This document shows, one piece after another, positions 9,506 to 17,334 of a DNA stretch of 64,000 bases; position 1 is the stretch's first letter, and every line of letters starts with the position of its first letter. The position numbers and the translations under genes were made by a program. Origin of the DNA: Bradyrhizobium diazoefficiens (GTDB lineage: Bacteria > Pseudomonadota > Alphaproteobacteria > Rhizobiales > Xanthobacteraceae); contig NZ_CP067101.1 of assembly GCF_016616425.1 (NCBI RefSeq), positions 3,038,001 through 3,102,000 of the forward strand. Reading direction: 5' to 3'. The notes under the pieces are model-generated. The model saw nothing but the letters and a program-made list of their open reading frames with translations. It was not told the origin of the DNA and did not search any database.

Positions 9506-10291
9506 ATGTCTGATCCGGCCCTGCCACGCCGCCCGATTCTCGACCTGCGGGCGTTCACGCCCGCGCGCGTCGCGCTCGGGCGCAGCGGCGCAAGCGTGCC
9601 GACGAAGGCGCTGCTCGATTTCACGCTCGATCATGCCCGTGCTCGCGATGCTGTGCATGCCGTCTTCGATGCGCCGCATCTGGCCGCCGATCTCGGCACG
9701 CTCGGACTTGCCGTCACCGAGGTGAGAAGCCAGGCGGTCGACCGCGGGGACTATCTGCGTCGACCGGATCTGGGACGACGGCTTGCACCCGACTCAGCGG
9801 AGCTTCTGGCGCGAAGTGCCTCGAAGCCGGGCCAGCTCGCGCTCGTGATCGGCGACGGCCTCTCGGCGGCGGCAGTCGACGCCCATGCCGCGGCTCTGGT
9901 GAGACGCCTGTTGCCGCTGTTTGCAGCCGATGATGGTGTTGCGGTCGGCCATGTCGTCGTCGCCTCAGGCGCGCGCGTTGCGCTCGGCGACGAGATCGGC
10001 GCCATTCTCGGTGCACGGATGGTCGTGATGCTGATCGGTGAGCGGCCGGGCCTGTCGGCGCCCGACAGTCTCGGCGCCTATCTGACTTTTGCGCCGAAGC
10101 CCGGCCGCACCGATGCCGAGCGCAATTGCGTCTCCAACATCCACCATGCCGGGTTGAGCCATGACGAGGCGGCCTTCAAGATCGCCTGGCTGGTCCGCGA
10201 GGGGCTGGCCCGGCAGGTCAGCGGCGTAGCGTTGAAAGACGAGAGCGCGGACCGTGCGCCGCGTCGAATTGGTACAGTCTCGCCCGGATGA
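9506..10291 (+). CDS. eutC: Ethanolamine ammonia-lyase, small subunit
   Basis: EutC (261 residues) is the beta subunit needed with EutB for adenosylcobalamin-dependent ethanolamine deamination. Typical features are the early [15 protein letters not shown] segment, the [15 protein letters not shown] helix, the [16 protein letters not shown] block, [41 protein letters not shown] (read as two adjoining pieces) and a C-terminal [19 protein letters not shown]. The ATG follows the hpnP stop by 6 bp. In most genomes eutC directly follows eutB; here hpnP separates them. Confidence 0.95.
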   Translation: MSDPALPRRPILDLRAFTPARVALGRSGASVPTKALLDFTLDHARARDAVHAVFDAPHLAADLGTLGLAVTEVRSQAVDRGDYLRRPDLGRRLAPDSAELLARSASKPGQLALVIGDGLSAAAVDAHAAALVRRLLPLFAADDGVAVGHVVVASGARVALGDEIGAILGARMVVMLIGERPGLSAPDSLGAYLTFAPKPGRTDAERNCVSNIHHAGLSHDEAAFKIAWLVREGLARQVSGVALKDESADRAPRRIGTVSPG

Positions 10292-10496
10292 CCGGCTTCC
10301 CAGGCCCGGATCGCCCCTTCTTGATCGATTTGGCCACGCTTCGCCTGCTTGCGAAAAGACCGGTTGACCTGCTAAACCCCTCGCGGCGATTTTCCGCGCA
10401 TTTTCAAAGGGCAAGCCTCCCATTGGTATGGCGTTTCCAAGCCGTTCGCGGGGCGCAACAAGCTCACAGATCGATGATTTAGGAACTGGACAAGGC

Positions 10497-12863
10497 ATGC
10501 TCGAAAAGCACAGCGAGAATGAGGTTCATGTCGACAAGGTCGAGCAGGGACCTGCGTCCTCGATCGCCTTCGGGCTGGAGCGTCTCGGGCTGATCGCCGT
10601 CCGGGCGCCGATCGTCTCCTGCATCGTTCTGCTCGCGCTGATCGTCGGCGCCGCGTTCGGCATCCACAGGATCAAAATCGACGACTCGCTGTCGCAGCTC
10701 TTCCGCTCTGACACCCGCGAATTTCACCAATACGAAGAGGTGACCAAGAAGTTCCCGGCCGAGGAATTCGACGTCCTCGTGGTGGTCGAGGGCAAGGACC
10801 TCCTGGCGCGGAACAATCTCGAGAAGCTGCGCAACTTCGTCACCGACCTGCAACTGATCGACGGCACGCGCGGGCTGGTCTCGCTGTTCTCTGCGCGCCA
10901 GGCACCAGCGCCGGGCAAGCTGCCGGCGGCGCTGTTCCCGCCCGAGCTGCCCGAGGGGGCGGCCTATGACAAGTTCATCGAGACCGTCAAGAACAACGAG
11001 ATCATCCGCGGCAAGCTGTTGTCGGAAGATGGTACGCTGGCGCTGATCGTGCTGTCGCTCGATCCGGAGGTGGTCGGCTCCAACAAGCTGACCAAGACCG
11101 TCGGCGACATCCGCGCGCTGATGAAGGAGGACCTCGGCGACACCGGGCTCAACGTGGAGCTCTCCGGGGTCCCGGTGATGCAGCTCGAGATCCGCAATGC
11201 GGTCGAGCGCGACGGGCTGACCTACAACATCCTCGGCATTCTCGCCGGCTGCATCATCGCCATCATCTTCTTCCGCAAGGTCTCGTTCATGATCGCGGCG
11301 GCGTTCCCGCCGATGATCGCGATCCTGTTGGCGCTCGGCGCACTCGGCTGGGCCAATTTCAATCTCAACATGTTCCTGAACGTGATGACGCCGCTCATCA
11401 TGGTCATCAGCTTCTCGGACTCGATGCAGCTCACCTTCGCCGCGCGTGACCGGCTGATCGCGGGCCAGGACAAGTTCACCGCGTTCAAGAACGCGGTGCT
11501 GGTGGTGGGGCCGGCCTGCGTGCTCACGCACGGCACCGCCGGCATTTCCTTCATCGCGCTCCAGTTCTCCAGCTCCGACCTGATCCGCAAGTTCGGCGAG
11601 GCGGGCCTCGCCGCCACTATCATCGCGCTGATCGCGGTGCTGTCGCTGGTGCCGGTATTCGGCGTGCTGTTCGTGCGCAACGAGAAGGTCTTTGCGGTCA
11701 AGTTCCAGGGCGCGGATGCCGGCGTCCAGGCGCTGCGCAACTTCTGCTATTGGATCGCCGTGCGCATGGTGGGCCGGCCCGGCCTGTTCAGCCTGATCGC
11801 AGTGCTGTTCGTCGGCAGTCTCGGCGTCATCTACGCCAATCTGGAGCCGCGCTACCGGCTTGCCGACCAGGTGCCGGACAAGCGTCAGGCCGTTGCCGCC
11901 AGCGACCGGCTCGATGCCAAGCTCACCGGCGCCAACCCGATCAACGTGCTGATCCAGTTCCCGAAGGGGCAATCGCTTTATTCGCCCGAAACGCTCCAGA
12001 CCATCGCCGAAGTGCACACGACGGTCGAGAAGGCCGCCGGCGTCGGCAACGTCTGGTCGCTGGAGACGCTGCGTCGCTGGCTGGCGGAGAAGGCCGGCAG
12101 CGCCGACGTCGCAACCCTCAAGGAATATGTCAGCGTCATTCCCGAGCATCTGGTGCGGCGCTTCATCGACGCCGAGCAGGACGCGGTCGTGGTGGCCGGC
12201 CGCGTGCCGGACAAGGATTCCAGCCAGCTCCTGCCGATCGTCGACAAGCTCGACAACGAGCTCAACGCCGTCCGCAAGAAGCATCCCGGCTACGAGATCG
12301 CGGTGACGGGTCTCGCTGCGATTGCGGCGCGTAATTCCGCCAGCATGATCGAGAAGCTGAACCACGGGCTCACCATCGAATTCGCGCTGGTCGCGATCTT
12401 CATCGGCCTTGCCTTCCGCTCCTGGGTGGTGATGTTCGCGTGCATCCTGCCGGGCATCTTCCCGGTGGTGATGTCGGGAACGGTGCTGTGGGCGATGGGC
12501 GAGGGGCTGCAATTCGCCAGCGTCGTCGCGCTCACCGTCTCGTTCGGCCTGGGCTTAAGCGCCACCATCCACTTCCTCAACCGCCTCAGGCTTGAGAGCA
12601 AACCGGGCGTCGGCTCCTCGCTTGCGGTGGAGCGGGCGACCGTGCTGGTCGGACCGGCGCTGATCCTGACGACGGTGGTGCTGGCCTGCGGCCTTGTCGT
12701 CACCGTGTTCTCCGACCTGCCGTCGCTGCGGCTGTTCGGCTGGCTTAGTGCCTTCTCGATGGTCATGGCGCTGGTCGCCGACCTCTTCATTCTGCGGCCG
12801 ACGGCGATGTGGCTGATCAACCTGCATGAGAAGTTGCAGGGTGCGGACAAGCGGGCGATCTAA
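10497..12863 (+). CDS. MMPL/RND-family transporter, possibly hopanoid- or lipid-related
   Basis: A 788-residue inner-membrane RND permease of the MMPL type: one N-terminal membrane helix (about residues 30-50), a ~200-residue periplasmic loop, five grouped helices around residues 240-420, a second loop, and five more helices near the C-terminus. It is related in architecture to HpnN, encoded at 25458, but is a distinct gene. MMPL proteins move lipids and hydrophobic molecules. Its place between hpnP/eutC and hpnC suggests a lipid or hopanoid substrate, which is inference. The start at 10497 was chosen because the upstream extension is unlike a membrane protein; its ribosome site is weak. Confidence 0.8.
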   Translation: MLEKHSENEVHVDKVEQGPASSIAFGLERLGLIAVRAPIVSCIVLLALIVGAAFGIHRIKIDDSLSQLFRSDTREFHQYEEVTKKFPAEEFDVLVVVEGKDLLARNNLEKLRNFVTDLQLIDGTRGLVSLFSARQAPAPGKLPAALFPPELPEGAAYDKFIETVKNNEIIRGKLLSEDGTLALIVLSLDPEVVGSNKLTKTVGDIRALMKEDLGDTGLNVELSGVPVMQLEIRNAVERDGLTYNILGILAGCIIAIIFFRKVSFMIAAAFPPMIAILLALGALGWANFNLNMFLNVMTPLIMVISFSDSMQLTFAARDRLIAGQDKFTAFKNAVLVVGPACVLTHGTAGISFIALQFSSSDLIRKFGEAGLAATIIALIAVLSLVPVFGVLFVRNEKVFAVKFQGADAGVQALRNFCYWIAVRMVGRPGLFSLIAVLFVGSLGVIYANLEPRYRLADQVPDKRQAVAASDRLDAKLTGANPINVLIQFPKGQSLYSPETLQTIAEVHTTVEKAAGVGNVWSLETLRRWLAEKAGSADVATLKEYVSVIPEHLVRRFIDAEQDAVVVAGRVPDKDSSQLLPIVDKLDNELNAVRKKHPGYEIAVTGLAAIAARNSASMIEKLNHGLTIEFALVAIFIGLAFRSWVVMFACILPGIFPVVMSGTVLWAMGEGLQFASVVALTVSFGLGLSATIHFLNRLRLESKPGVGSSLAVERATVLVGPALILTTVVLACGLVVTVFSDLPSLRLFGWLSAFSMVMALVADLFILRPTAMWLINLHEKLQGADKRAI

Positions 12864-12878
12864 TCTTTAAAGCAAAAA

Positions 12879-12904
12879 GCCCCCGGCCCGATGGAGCCGG
12901 GGGC
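12879..12904 (-). terminator. Rho-independent terminator, convergent genes
   Basis: Perfect 9-bp stem GCCCCCGGC / GCCGGGGGC with an 8-base loop. On the minus strand it is followed by TTTTTGCTTT, so it best serves the minus-strand exported protein gene ending at 12931; on the plus strand the T-rich tract is poor. It sits just after the RND gene. Confidence 0.75.
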
Positions 12905-12930
12905 ATATTCCTTTCGAAGCGTGAAGGGCG

Positions 12931-13428
12931 TCAGCTCTTCGTCATCGTGATGTTGACGCCGCGGATCTCGCCCTTGGAGGAGATCTGCACCGTCTGCTTG
13001 GTACCGTTGGTGCGCAGCGAGAGGTTGGCGGCAAAGCCGTTGGCCTCGACGAACACGTCGATCTGGCCGCCGCCGGCGGTGCCCTGGAGATTGCCGAAGA
13101 TGTTGCGGCTGGACTCGCTCCAGTTTCCGGAGATGCGCTCGCCGTGGCTCGTCACGTCGCTGGTGAGATTGAACTTGTAGCTGTCCGACGCGCAGTGCAG
13201 AGCCTGCTTCAGGCTGAGGCCGCTGCCGGCGACCTTATAGTCGGCCTTGCAGCGAATGCGCTCGGTGGAGCCGTCCGACAGCGACACCGTGCCGGTGCCG
13301 GTCCACGCGCCGTCAAAACCGGCAAACGGGCCGGAGGACTGAGCGTGGCTCGCCGAAACGGAGAAGAGCAGCGCCGCTCCGATGCCGGCCACCTTGATTG
13401 CCGGTCCAGATCGCCCAAAGAATTTCAT
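12931..13428 (-). CDS. Exported hypothetical protein
   Basis: A 165-residue protein starting at ATG 13428, chosen over a longer form because a classical signal peptide begins exactly there (KFFGRSG, hydrophobic VAGIGAALLFSVSA, cleavage after SHAQ). The mature protein has FDGAWTGTGTVSLSDGSTERIRC and strand-rich repeats ending GEIRGVNITMTKS, consistent with a small beta-barrel or lipocalin-like periplasmic protein. Two cysteines (in RIRCKADY and LHCASDS) could form a disulfide. I recognise it only as a family common in Bradyrhizobium; no function can be named. Confidence 0.65.
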   Translation of the reverse strand: MKFFGRSGPAIKVAGIGAALLFSVSASHAQSSGPFAGFDGAWTGTGTVSLSDGSTERIRCKADYKVAGSGLSLKQALHCASDSYKFNLTSDVTSHGERISGNWSESSRNIFGNLQGTAGGGQIDVFVEANGFAANLSLRTNGTKQTVQISSKGEIRGVNITMTKS

Positions 13429-13890
13429 CTCAAATATCCCGTTTTGGAATGACGCCCACCTCTGCTCGAGAACGTCTCGCCACTTCGAAAGTTTAGTGCT
13501 CCGAGCCTGTGTCAGGTTCAAAGCCAGGTCGCCGGAGATGGCCGTTCACGAAGTCCTCGCTTCAGACACAGACCCGTTGATTTGCCCTGTTTCGGCATGT
13601 TTCCGGCGGGAAAAGCGGGGCGGACAGATGCAGCTCTGCAACAGGTATGCAGTAAATTGCGGCATCTCTGAATTATGACGTAGTATCAATCGTTTACATC
13701 TGCCACTGAAGGTCGGGGGAAGGCCCGATTTGGTGGGCGCGGCGCCAATTTGGCCGCATTTGCCAGTGCTTGTGCCTTCTCCGAGGCCGCACCTCCTGCG
13801 GCGACTTGCCATCAGAACAATCCGTTCCGGTCGTCCGCCCTGTGCAGTCCCGGGTCCGGTGCGATTCTGCCGCCAGAATGAAGGAATACA
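13429..13890. other. Intergenic region between divergent exported-protein genes
   Basis: This 462-bp stretch separates two divergently transcribed genes and should hold both promoters. I found no convincing coding sequence, RNA gene or strong palindrome. A locally AT-richer section around 13650-13700 is the most likely core promoter area. Confidence 0.4.
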
Positions 13891-14124
13891 ATGCGTAAGC
13901 TTCTCGTCGCTCTCACCCTGCTGTCGGCATCTCTTTCGACGGCGGCGTTCGCCCAGCAAGGGCGTGGCACGGATGCCGAGCAGAAGGCCTGCACGCGCGA
14001 CGTGCAGAAGTTCTGCCGTCCGGTCATCGACCAGGGCGATTTCACCGTCCTGGCCTGCCTCAAGGAGAACCGGGCCAAGATCTCGCAGGCCTGCGACCAG
14101 GTTCTGAAGACCCACAACCAGTAA
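13891..14124 (+). CDS. Small exported cysteine-rich repeat protein
   Basis: A 77-residue protein with a signal peptide (LLVALTLLSASLSTAAFAQ) and one cysteine-rich unit: KACTRDVQKFCRPVIDQGDFTVLACLKENRAKISQACDQVL. The spacing of the four cysteines, with QGD and LKENR between them, matches the Cys-rich repeat also found in eukaryotic Golgi glycoprotein-1 (Cys_rich_FGFR family). Bacterial single-repeat versions are secreted or periplasmic and uncharacterised; two disulfides are expected. GAAGGA lies before the ATG. A strong terminator follows, so it is probably a single-gene unit separate from hpnC. Confidence 0.75.
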   Translation: MRKLLVALTLLSASLSTAAFAQQGRGTDAEQKACTRDVQKFCRPVIDQGDFTVLACLKENRAKISQACDQVLKTHNQ

Positions 14125-14142
14125 GCTCGGCCACCGGCCCAC

Positions 14143-14168
14143 AAAAGGCGGCTCCAGGGCCGCCTTTT
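14143..14168 (+). terminator. Rho-independent terminator
   Basis: AAAAGGCGGC and GCCGCCTTTT form a perfect 10-bp stem around a 6-base loop, with the final T-run inside the arm. It ends transcription of the small cysteine-rich gene and separates it from the hopanoid operon. Confidence 0.85.
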
Positions 14169-14313
14169 CGGGCCCGAACCGCAAAGGGCAGCCATCGAGA
14201 CAGGATTGGTTTTGCTGCCGTATTCCCCTATATGGGGGCCGCGGTGGATCGCCGGCATGAGCCCGCGCGAGCGAAGAAGCCGTTTCTGTACAGCGATTGT
14301 AAACCAGCCCTCG

Positions 14314-15198
14314 ATGACCTCTGCGAGCGAATTGCGATCCGGCAAGGGTGACCGCGACGAGAATTTTCCCGTCGCGTCCTGGATCATTCATCCGCGTCAT
14401 CGCGCCCTGATCCTGGCATACTACAATTTCGTCCGCACCGCCGACGACATCGCCGACCACGCGACGCTCCCGTCCGACCAGAAGCTCGCTTATCTCGACC
14501 TGCTCGAGGCGGAACTGCTTGGCAGCGGCGACACCCAGGCCGAAGCCGTCAGCTTGCGGCGCGCGCTGGCCGAACGCGGCATGGCGCCGCGCCATGCACT
14601 CGACGTGCTCATCGCGTTCCGCATGGACGTGACCAAGCTGCGCTACGAGACCTGGGACGAGGTCATTCATTATTGCCGCTATTCGGCGATGCCGGTCGGC
14701 CGCTTCATGCTCGACGTCCACGGTGAGAGCATCTCGACCTGGGCCGCATCGGATGCGCTCTGCGCCGGCCTCCAGATCAACAATCACCTGCAGGACTGCG
14801 GCAAGGATTTCCGCGAGCTCAATCGCGTCTATCTGCCGCGCGATGCGCTGGCAGCACACGGCGCCTCCGTCGATCAGCTCGGGCTTTCACAGTCGCCGCC
14901 GGCGATGCTGGCCTGCCTGCAGACGCTGGCCGCGCGCAACGAAGCGCTGCTCGACGAGGGCAGGTCGCTGGCTGCGGAGATCCGGGATGTCCGCCTCGGC
15001 GTCGACGTCTCGGTGATCCAGGCCTATGCCGACCGCATCGTGCGCCTGCTCAAGGTGCGCGATCCCCTGCGCGAGCGGGTGCATCTGAACAAGTTCGAGC
15101 TGCTGCTCTTCAGTCTTGCCGGAATGATCGGCGAGGTCGGCCGCCGCGCAATTGGACGCAAGGCCATTTCCAGAGCGGGGACTGCACATGACGCTTGA
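14314..15198 (+). CDS. hpnC: Squalene biosynthesis enzyme HpnC (hydroxysqualene synthase)
   Basis: HpnC, with HpnD and HpnE, makes squalene from farnesyl diphosphate in three steps; HpnC converts presqualene diphosphate to hydroxysqualene. The 294-residue product is a trans-isoprenyl diphosphate synthase fold with YYNFVRTADDIADH (first Asp-rich region) and a degenerate second region NNHLQDCGKDFRELNRVYLP. The start at 14314 gives the family N-terminus before DENFPVASW; longer in-frame starts add unrelated sequence. It is first in a tight operon, and hpnD overlaps its end by 11 bp. Confidence 0.93.
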   Translation: MTSASELRSGKGDRDENFPVASWIIHPRHRALILAYYNFVRTADDIADHATLPSDQKLAYLDLLEAELLGSGDTQAEAVSLRRALAERGMAPRHALDVLIAFRMDVTKLRYETWDEVIHYCRYSAMPVGRFMLDVHGESISTWAASDALCAGLQINNHLQDCGKDFRELNRVYLPRDALAAHGASVDQLGLSQSPPAMLACLQTLAARNEALLDEGRSLAAEIRDVRLGVDVSVIQAYADRIVRLLKVRDPLRERVHLNKFELLLFSLAGMIGEVGRRAIGRKAISRAGTAHDA

Positions 15199-16027
15199 GG
15201 CGACCTCGCCCGGCGCCAATTATGGCTCGACCGCATCCGGCAGCTCCTTCTACGCCGCGATGCGCATCCTGCCGCATGACCAGCGCGAAGCGATGTTCCA
15301 GATCTACAGCTTCTGCCGCCAAGTCGACGACATCGCCGATTCCGACGGTCCGCGCGGCGAACGGCTCGCCGCGCTTCAACAATGGCGCAACGACATCGAT
15401 GCGCTTTATCAGGGCAATCCGCCGCCGCGGCTGACGGACTACGTCGCCTCGGTGAAGACCTTCGGCCTCAAGCGCGATGATTTCCTCGCGATCGTCGACG
15501 GCATGGAGATGGACGTGCCGCAGGACATCCGCGCGCCCGACATGGCGACACTGGATCTCTATTGCGATCGCGTCGCCAGCGCCGTGGGACGGCTGTCGGT
15601 GCGGGTATTCGGCCTGCCGGAAGAGGACGGCATCCAGCTCGCCCATCATTTGGGCCGAGCGCTTCAGCTCACCAACATCCTGCGCGACATCGACGAGGAC
15701 GCCGGCCTCGGCCGGCTCTATCTGCCGCGCGAGGCGCTGCTGCATGCCGGTATCACCTCCAACGATCCGAATCGCGTGATTGCCGAGCGCGCGCTGCCGA
15801 AGGTCTGCCTGCCGCTGACGCAGCGTGCGAAGGCGCATTTCGAGGAGGCGGACGAGATCATGAACCGCAACAAGCGTCGCGCGGTGCGCGCGCCGCGGAT
15901 CATGTCGAAATATTATCATTCCATTCTGGATCTGCTGATTGCGCGCGGTTTCAATGCGCCGCGCCAGCCGGTGCGTGTGTCGAAGATCACACGCATCGCC
16001 ATCCTGCTCCGCTACGCTTTTATCTGA
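15188..16027 (+). CDS. hpnD: Presqualene diphosphate synthase HpnD
   Basis: HpnD condenses two farnesyl diphosphates into presqualene diphosphate, the first squalene-forming step. The 279-residue protein keeps both Asp-rich metal-binding motifs of squalene/phytoene synthases: QVDDIAD near residue 50 and the second one LTNILRDIDEDAGLGRLYLP near residue 160. A start at 15188 (ATG within the end of hpnC) gives the usual family length; GGGG sits 8 bp before it. Translation coupling with hpnC and hpnE is likely, as hpnE overlaps its stop as TGATG. Confidence 0.94.
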   Translation: MTLEATSPGANYGSTASGSSFYAAMRILPHDQREAMFQIYSFCRQVDDIADSDGPRGERLAALQQWRNDIDALYQGNPPPRLTDYVASVKTFGLKRDDFLAIVDGMEMDVPQDIRAPDMATLDLYCDRVASAVGRLSVRVFGLPEEDGIQLAHHLGRALQLTNILRDIDEDAGLGRLYLPREALLHAGITSNDPNRVIAERALPKVCLPLTQRAKAHFEEADEIMNRNKRRAVRAPRIMSKYYHSILDLLIARGFNAPRQPVRVSKITRIAILLRYAFI

Positions 16028-17283
16028 TGCAAAAGACAGCTCACATCATCGGTGCCGGAATTTCCGGCCTCTCCGCCGCCGTGCGGCTCGCCAATGCCGG
16101 CTTCAAGGTCGCCGTGCACGAGGCGACGCACCAGGCCGGCGGCCGTTGCCGTTCCTATTTCGACGGCGCCACCAATCTCACTATCGACAACGGCAATCAT
16201 CTGCTGCTGTCGGGCAACAGCCATGCGCGCGCCTATGCGCGCGCGATCGGCACCGAGGCCGGCCTCGTCGGCCCTGACAGCGCGCAGTTTCCCTTCGTCG
16301 ACATCAAGACCGGGCAGCGCTGGCAGATCGATCTCGGCGCCGGCCGGCTGCCGACCTGGGTGCTCGACGAGAGCCGCCGCGTGCCCGACACCGGGCTGGC
16401 CGATTATCTGAAGCTGGCGCCGCTGATCTGGGCATCGGAAGAGACGTTGGTCGGCAAGTCCATCCCATGTGAAGGCGTGCTCTATCAGCGCCTGGTGCAG
16501 CCGCTGCTGCTCGCGGCGCTCAACGTCGATCCGCCCGAGGGCTCGGCCGGGCTTGCCGGTGCGATCGTGCGCGAGACGCTGCTCGCCGGTGGGCAGGCGT
16601 GCCGTCCGCTGATCGCGCGCGACGGCCTCAGCGCGGTGCTGATCGAGCCGGCCGTGAAATTTTTGGCTGAGCGTGGTCATTCCGTTCAGCTCGGGCATGA
16701 GCTGCGTTCTTTCTCGACCGTCGATGGCAAGGTCGGCGCGCTGAATTTTGGCGGCGAAGATGCGATAAAGATCGGTGAGGGCGACGTCATCGTGATGGCG
16801 GTGCCGCCGCGCGCTGCCGCGAGCCTGCTGCCGGGTCTGAAGACGCCGACCGAATTCCGCGCCATCGTGAATGCGCATTTCCGCCTTGAGCCGCCGCCGG
16901 GTTCAGCGCCGATCCTGGGCGTCATCGGCGGCATCGTGGAATGGCTGTTCGCGTTTCCGAACCGGCTCTCCGTCACCATCAGCAACGGCGACCGTCTGGT
17001 CGACATGCCGCGCGAGGAACTCGCGCAGGCGATCTGGAACGACGTCTGCCAGGCGGGTGGGGTTTCCGGCGAACTGCCGCCCTGGCAGATCGTGCGCGAG
17101 CGCCGTGCCACGTTTGCGGCGACGCCGGCGCAGAATGCCCTGCGCCCGGGGCCGGTCACTGCGCTGAAAAACCTGTTTCTTGCGGGTGATTGGACTGCTA
17201 CGGGATTGCCTGCAACCATCGAGGGATCGGTCCGGTCCGGTGATCGCGCCGCCGATCTGGTTCTGGCCACAAAGCGGCCCTGA
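16027..17283 (+). CDS. hpnE: Hydroxysqualene dehydroxylase HpnE
   Basis: HpnE is the FAD-dependent enzyme that reduces hydroxysqualene to squalene. The 418-residue protein opens with the dinucleotide-binding motif HIIGAGISGLSAAVRLANAG and the GGRCRSY signature of amine-oxidase/phytoene-desaturase-like flavoproteins, and closes with NLFLAGDWTATGLPATIEGSVRSG, the C-terminal FAD motif. The ATG at 16027 overlaps the hpnD stop (TGATG). A longer open frame continues upstream within hpnD but is not part of the protein. Confidence 0.94.
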   Translation: MQKTAHIIGAGISGLSAAVRLANAGFKVAVHEATHQAGGRCRSYFDGATNLTIDNGNHLLLSGNSHARAYARAIGTEAGLVGPDSAQFPFVDIKTGQRWQIDLGAGRLPTWVLDESRRVPDTGLADYLKLAPLIWASEETLVGKSIPCEGVLYQRLVQPLLLAALNVDPPEGSAGLAGAIVRETLLAGGQACRPLIARDGLSAVLIEPAVKFLAERGHSVQLGHELRSFSTVDGKVGALNFGGEDAIKIGEGDVIVMAVPPRAAASLLPGLKTPTEFRAIVNAHFRLEPPPGSAPILGVIGGIVEWLFAFPNRLSVTISNGDRLVDMPREELAQAIWNDVCQAGGVSGELPPWQIVRERRATFAATPAQNALRPGPVTALKNLFLAGDWTATGLPATIEGSVRSGDRAADLVLATKRP

Positions 17284-17334
17284 CGAGCAAACGGCCCGGC
17301 CAATTTCAATCGACTATCGGAGCAATCGAGCGAG

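Noticed and set aside
10479..12512. A 677-codon open frame on the minus strand, antisense to the MMPL transporter, and similar long antisense frames over MCP, hpnP, imuB and the RND pump
   Set aside because: The products are Arg/Asp/His-rich without domains and mirror the codon bias of the real genes; typical of GC-rich DNA.
15562..17283. A 573-codon reading of hpnE
   Set aside because: The first ~155 codons are hpnD in another frame; the flavoprotein motif begins just after ATG 16027.
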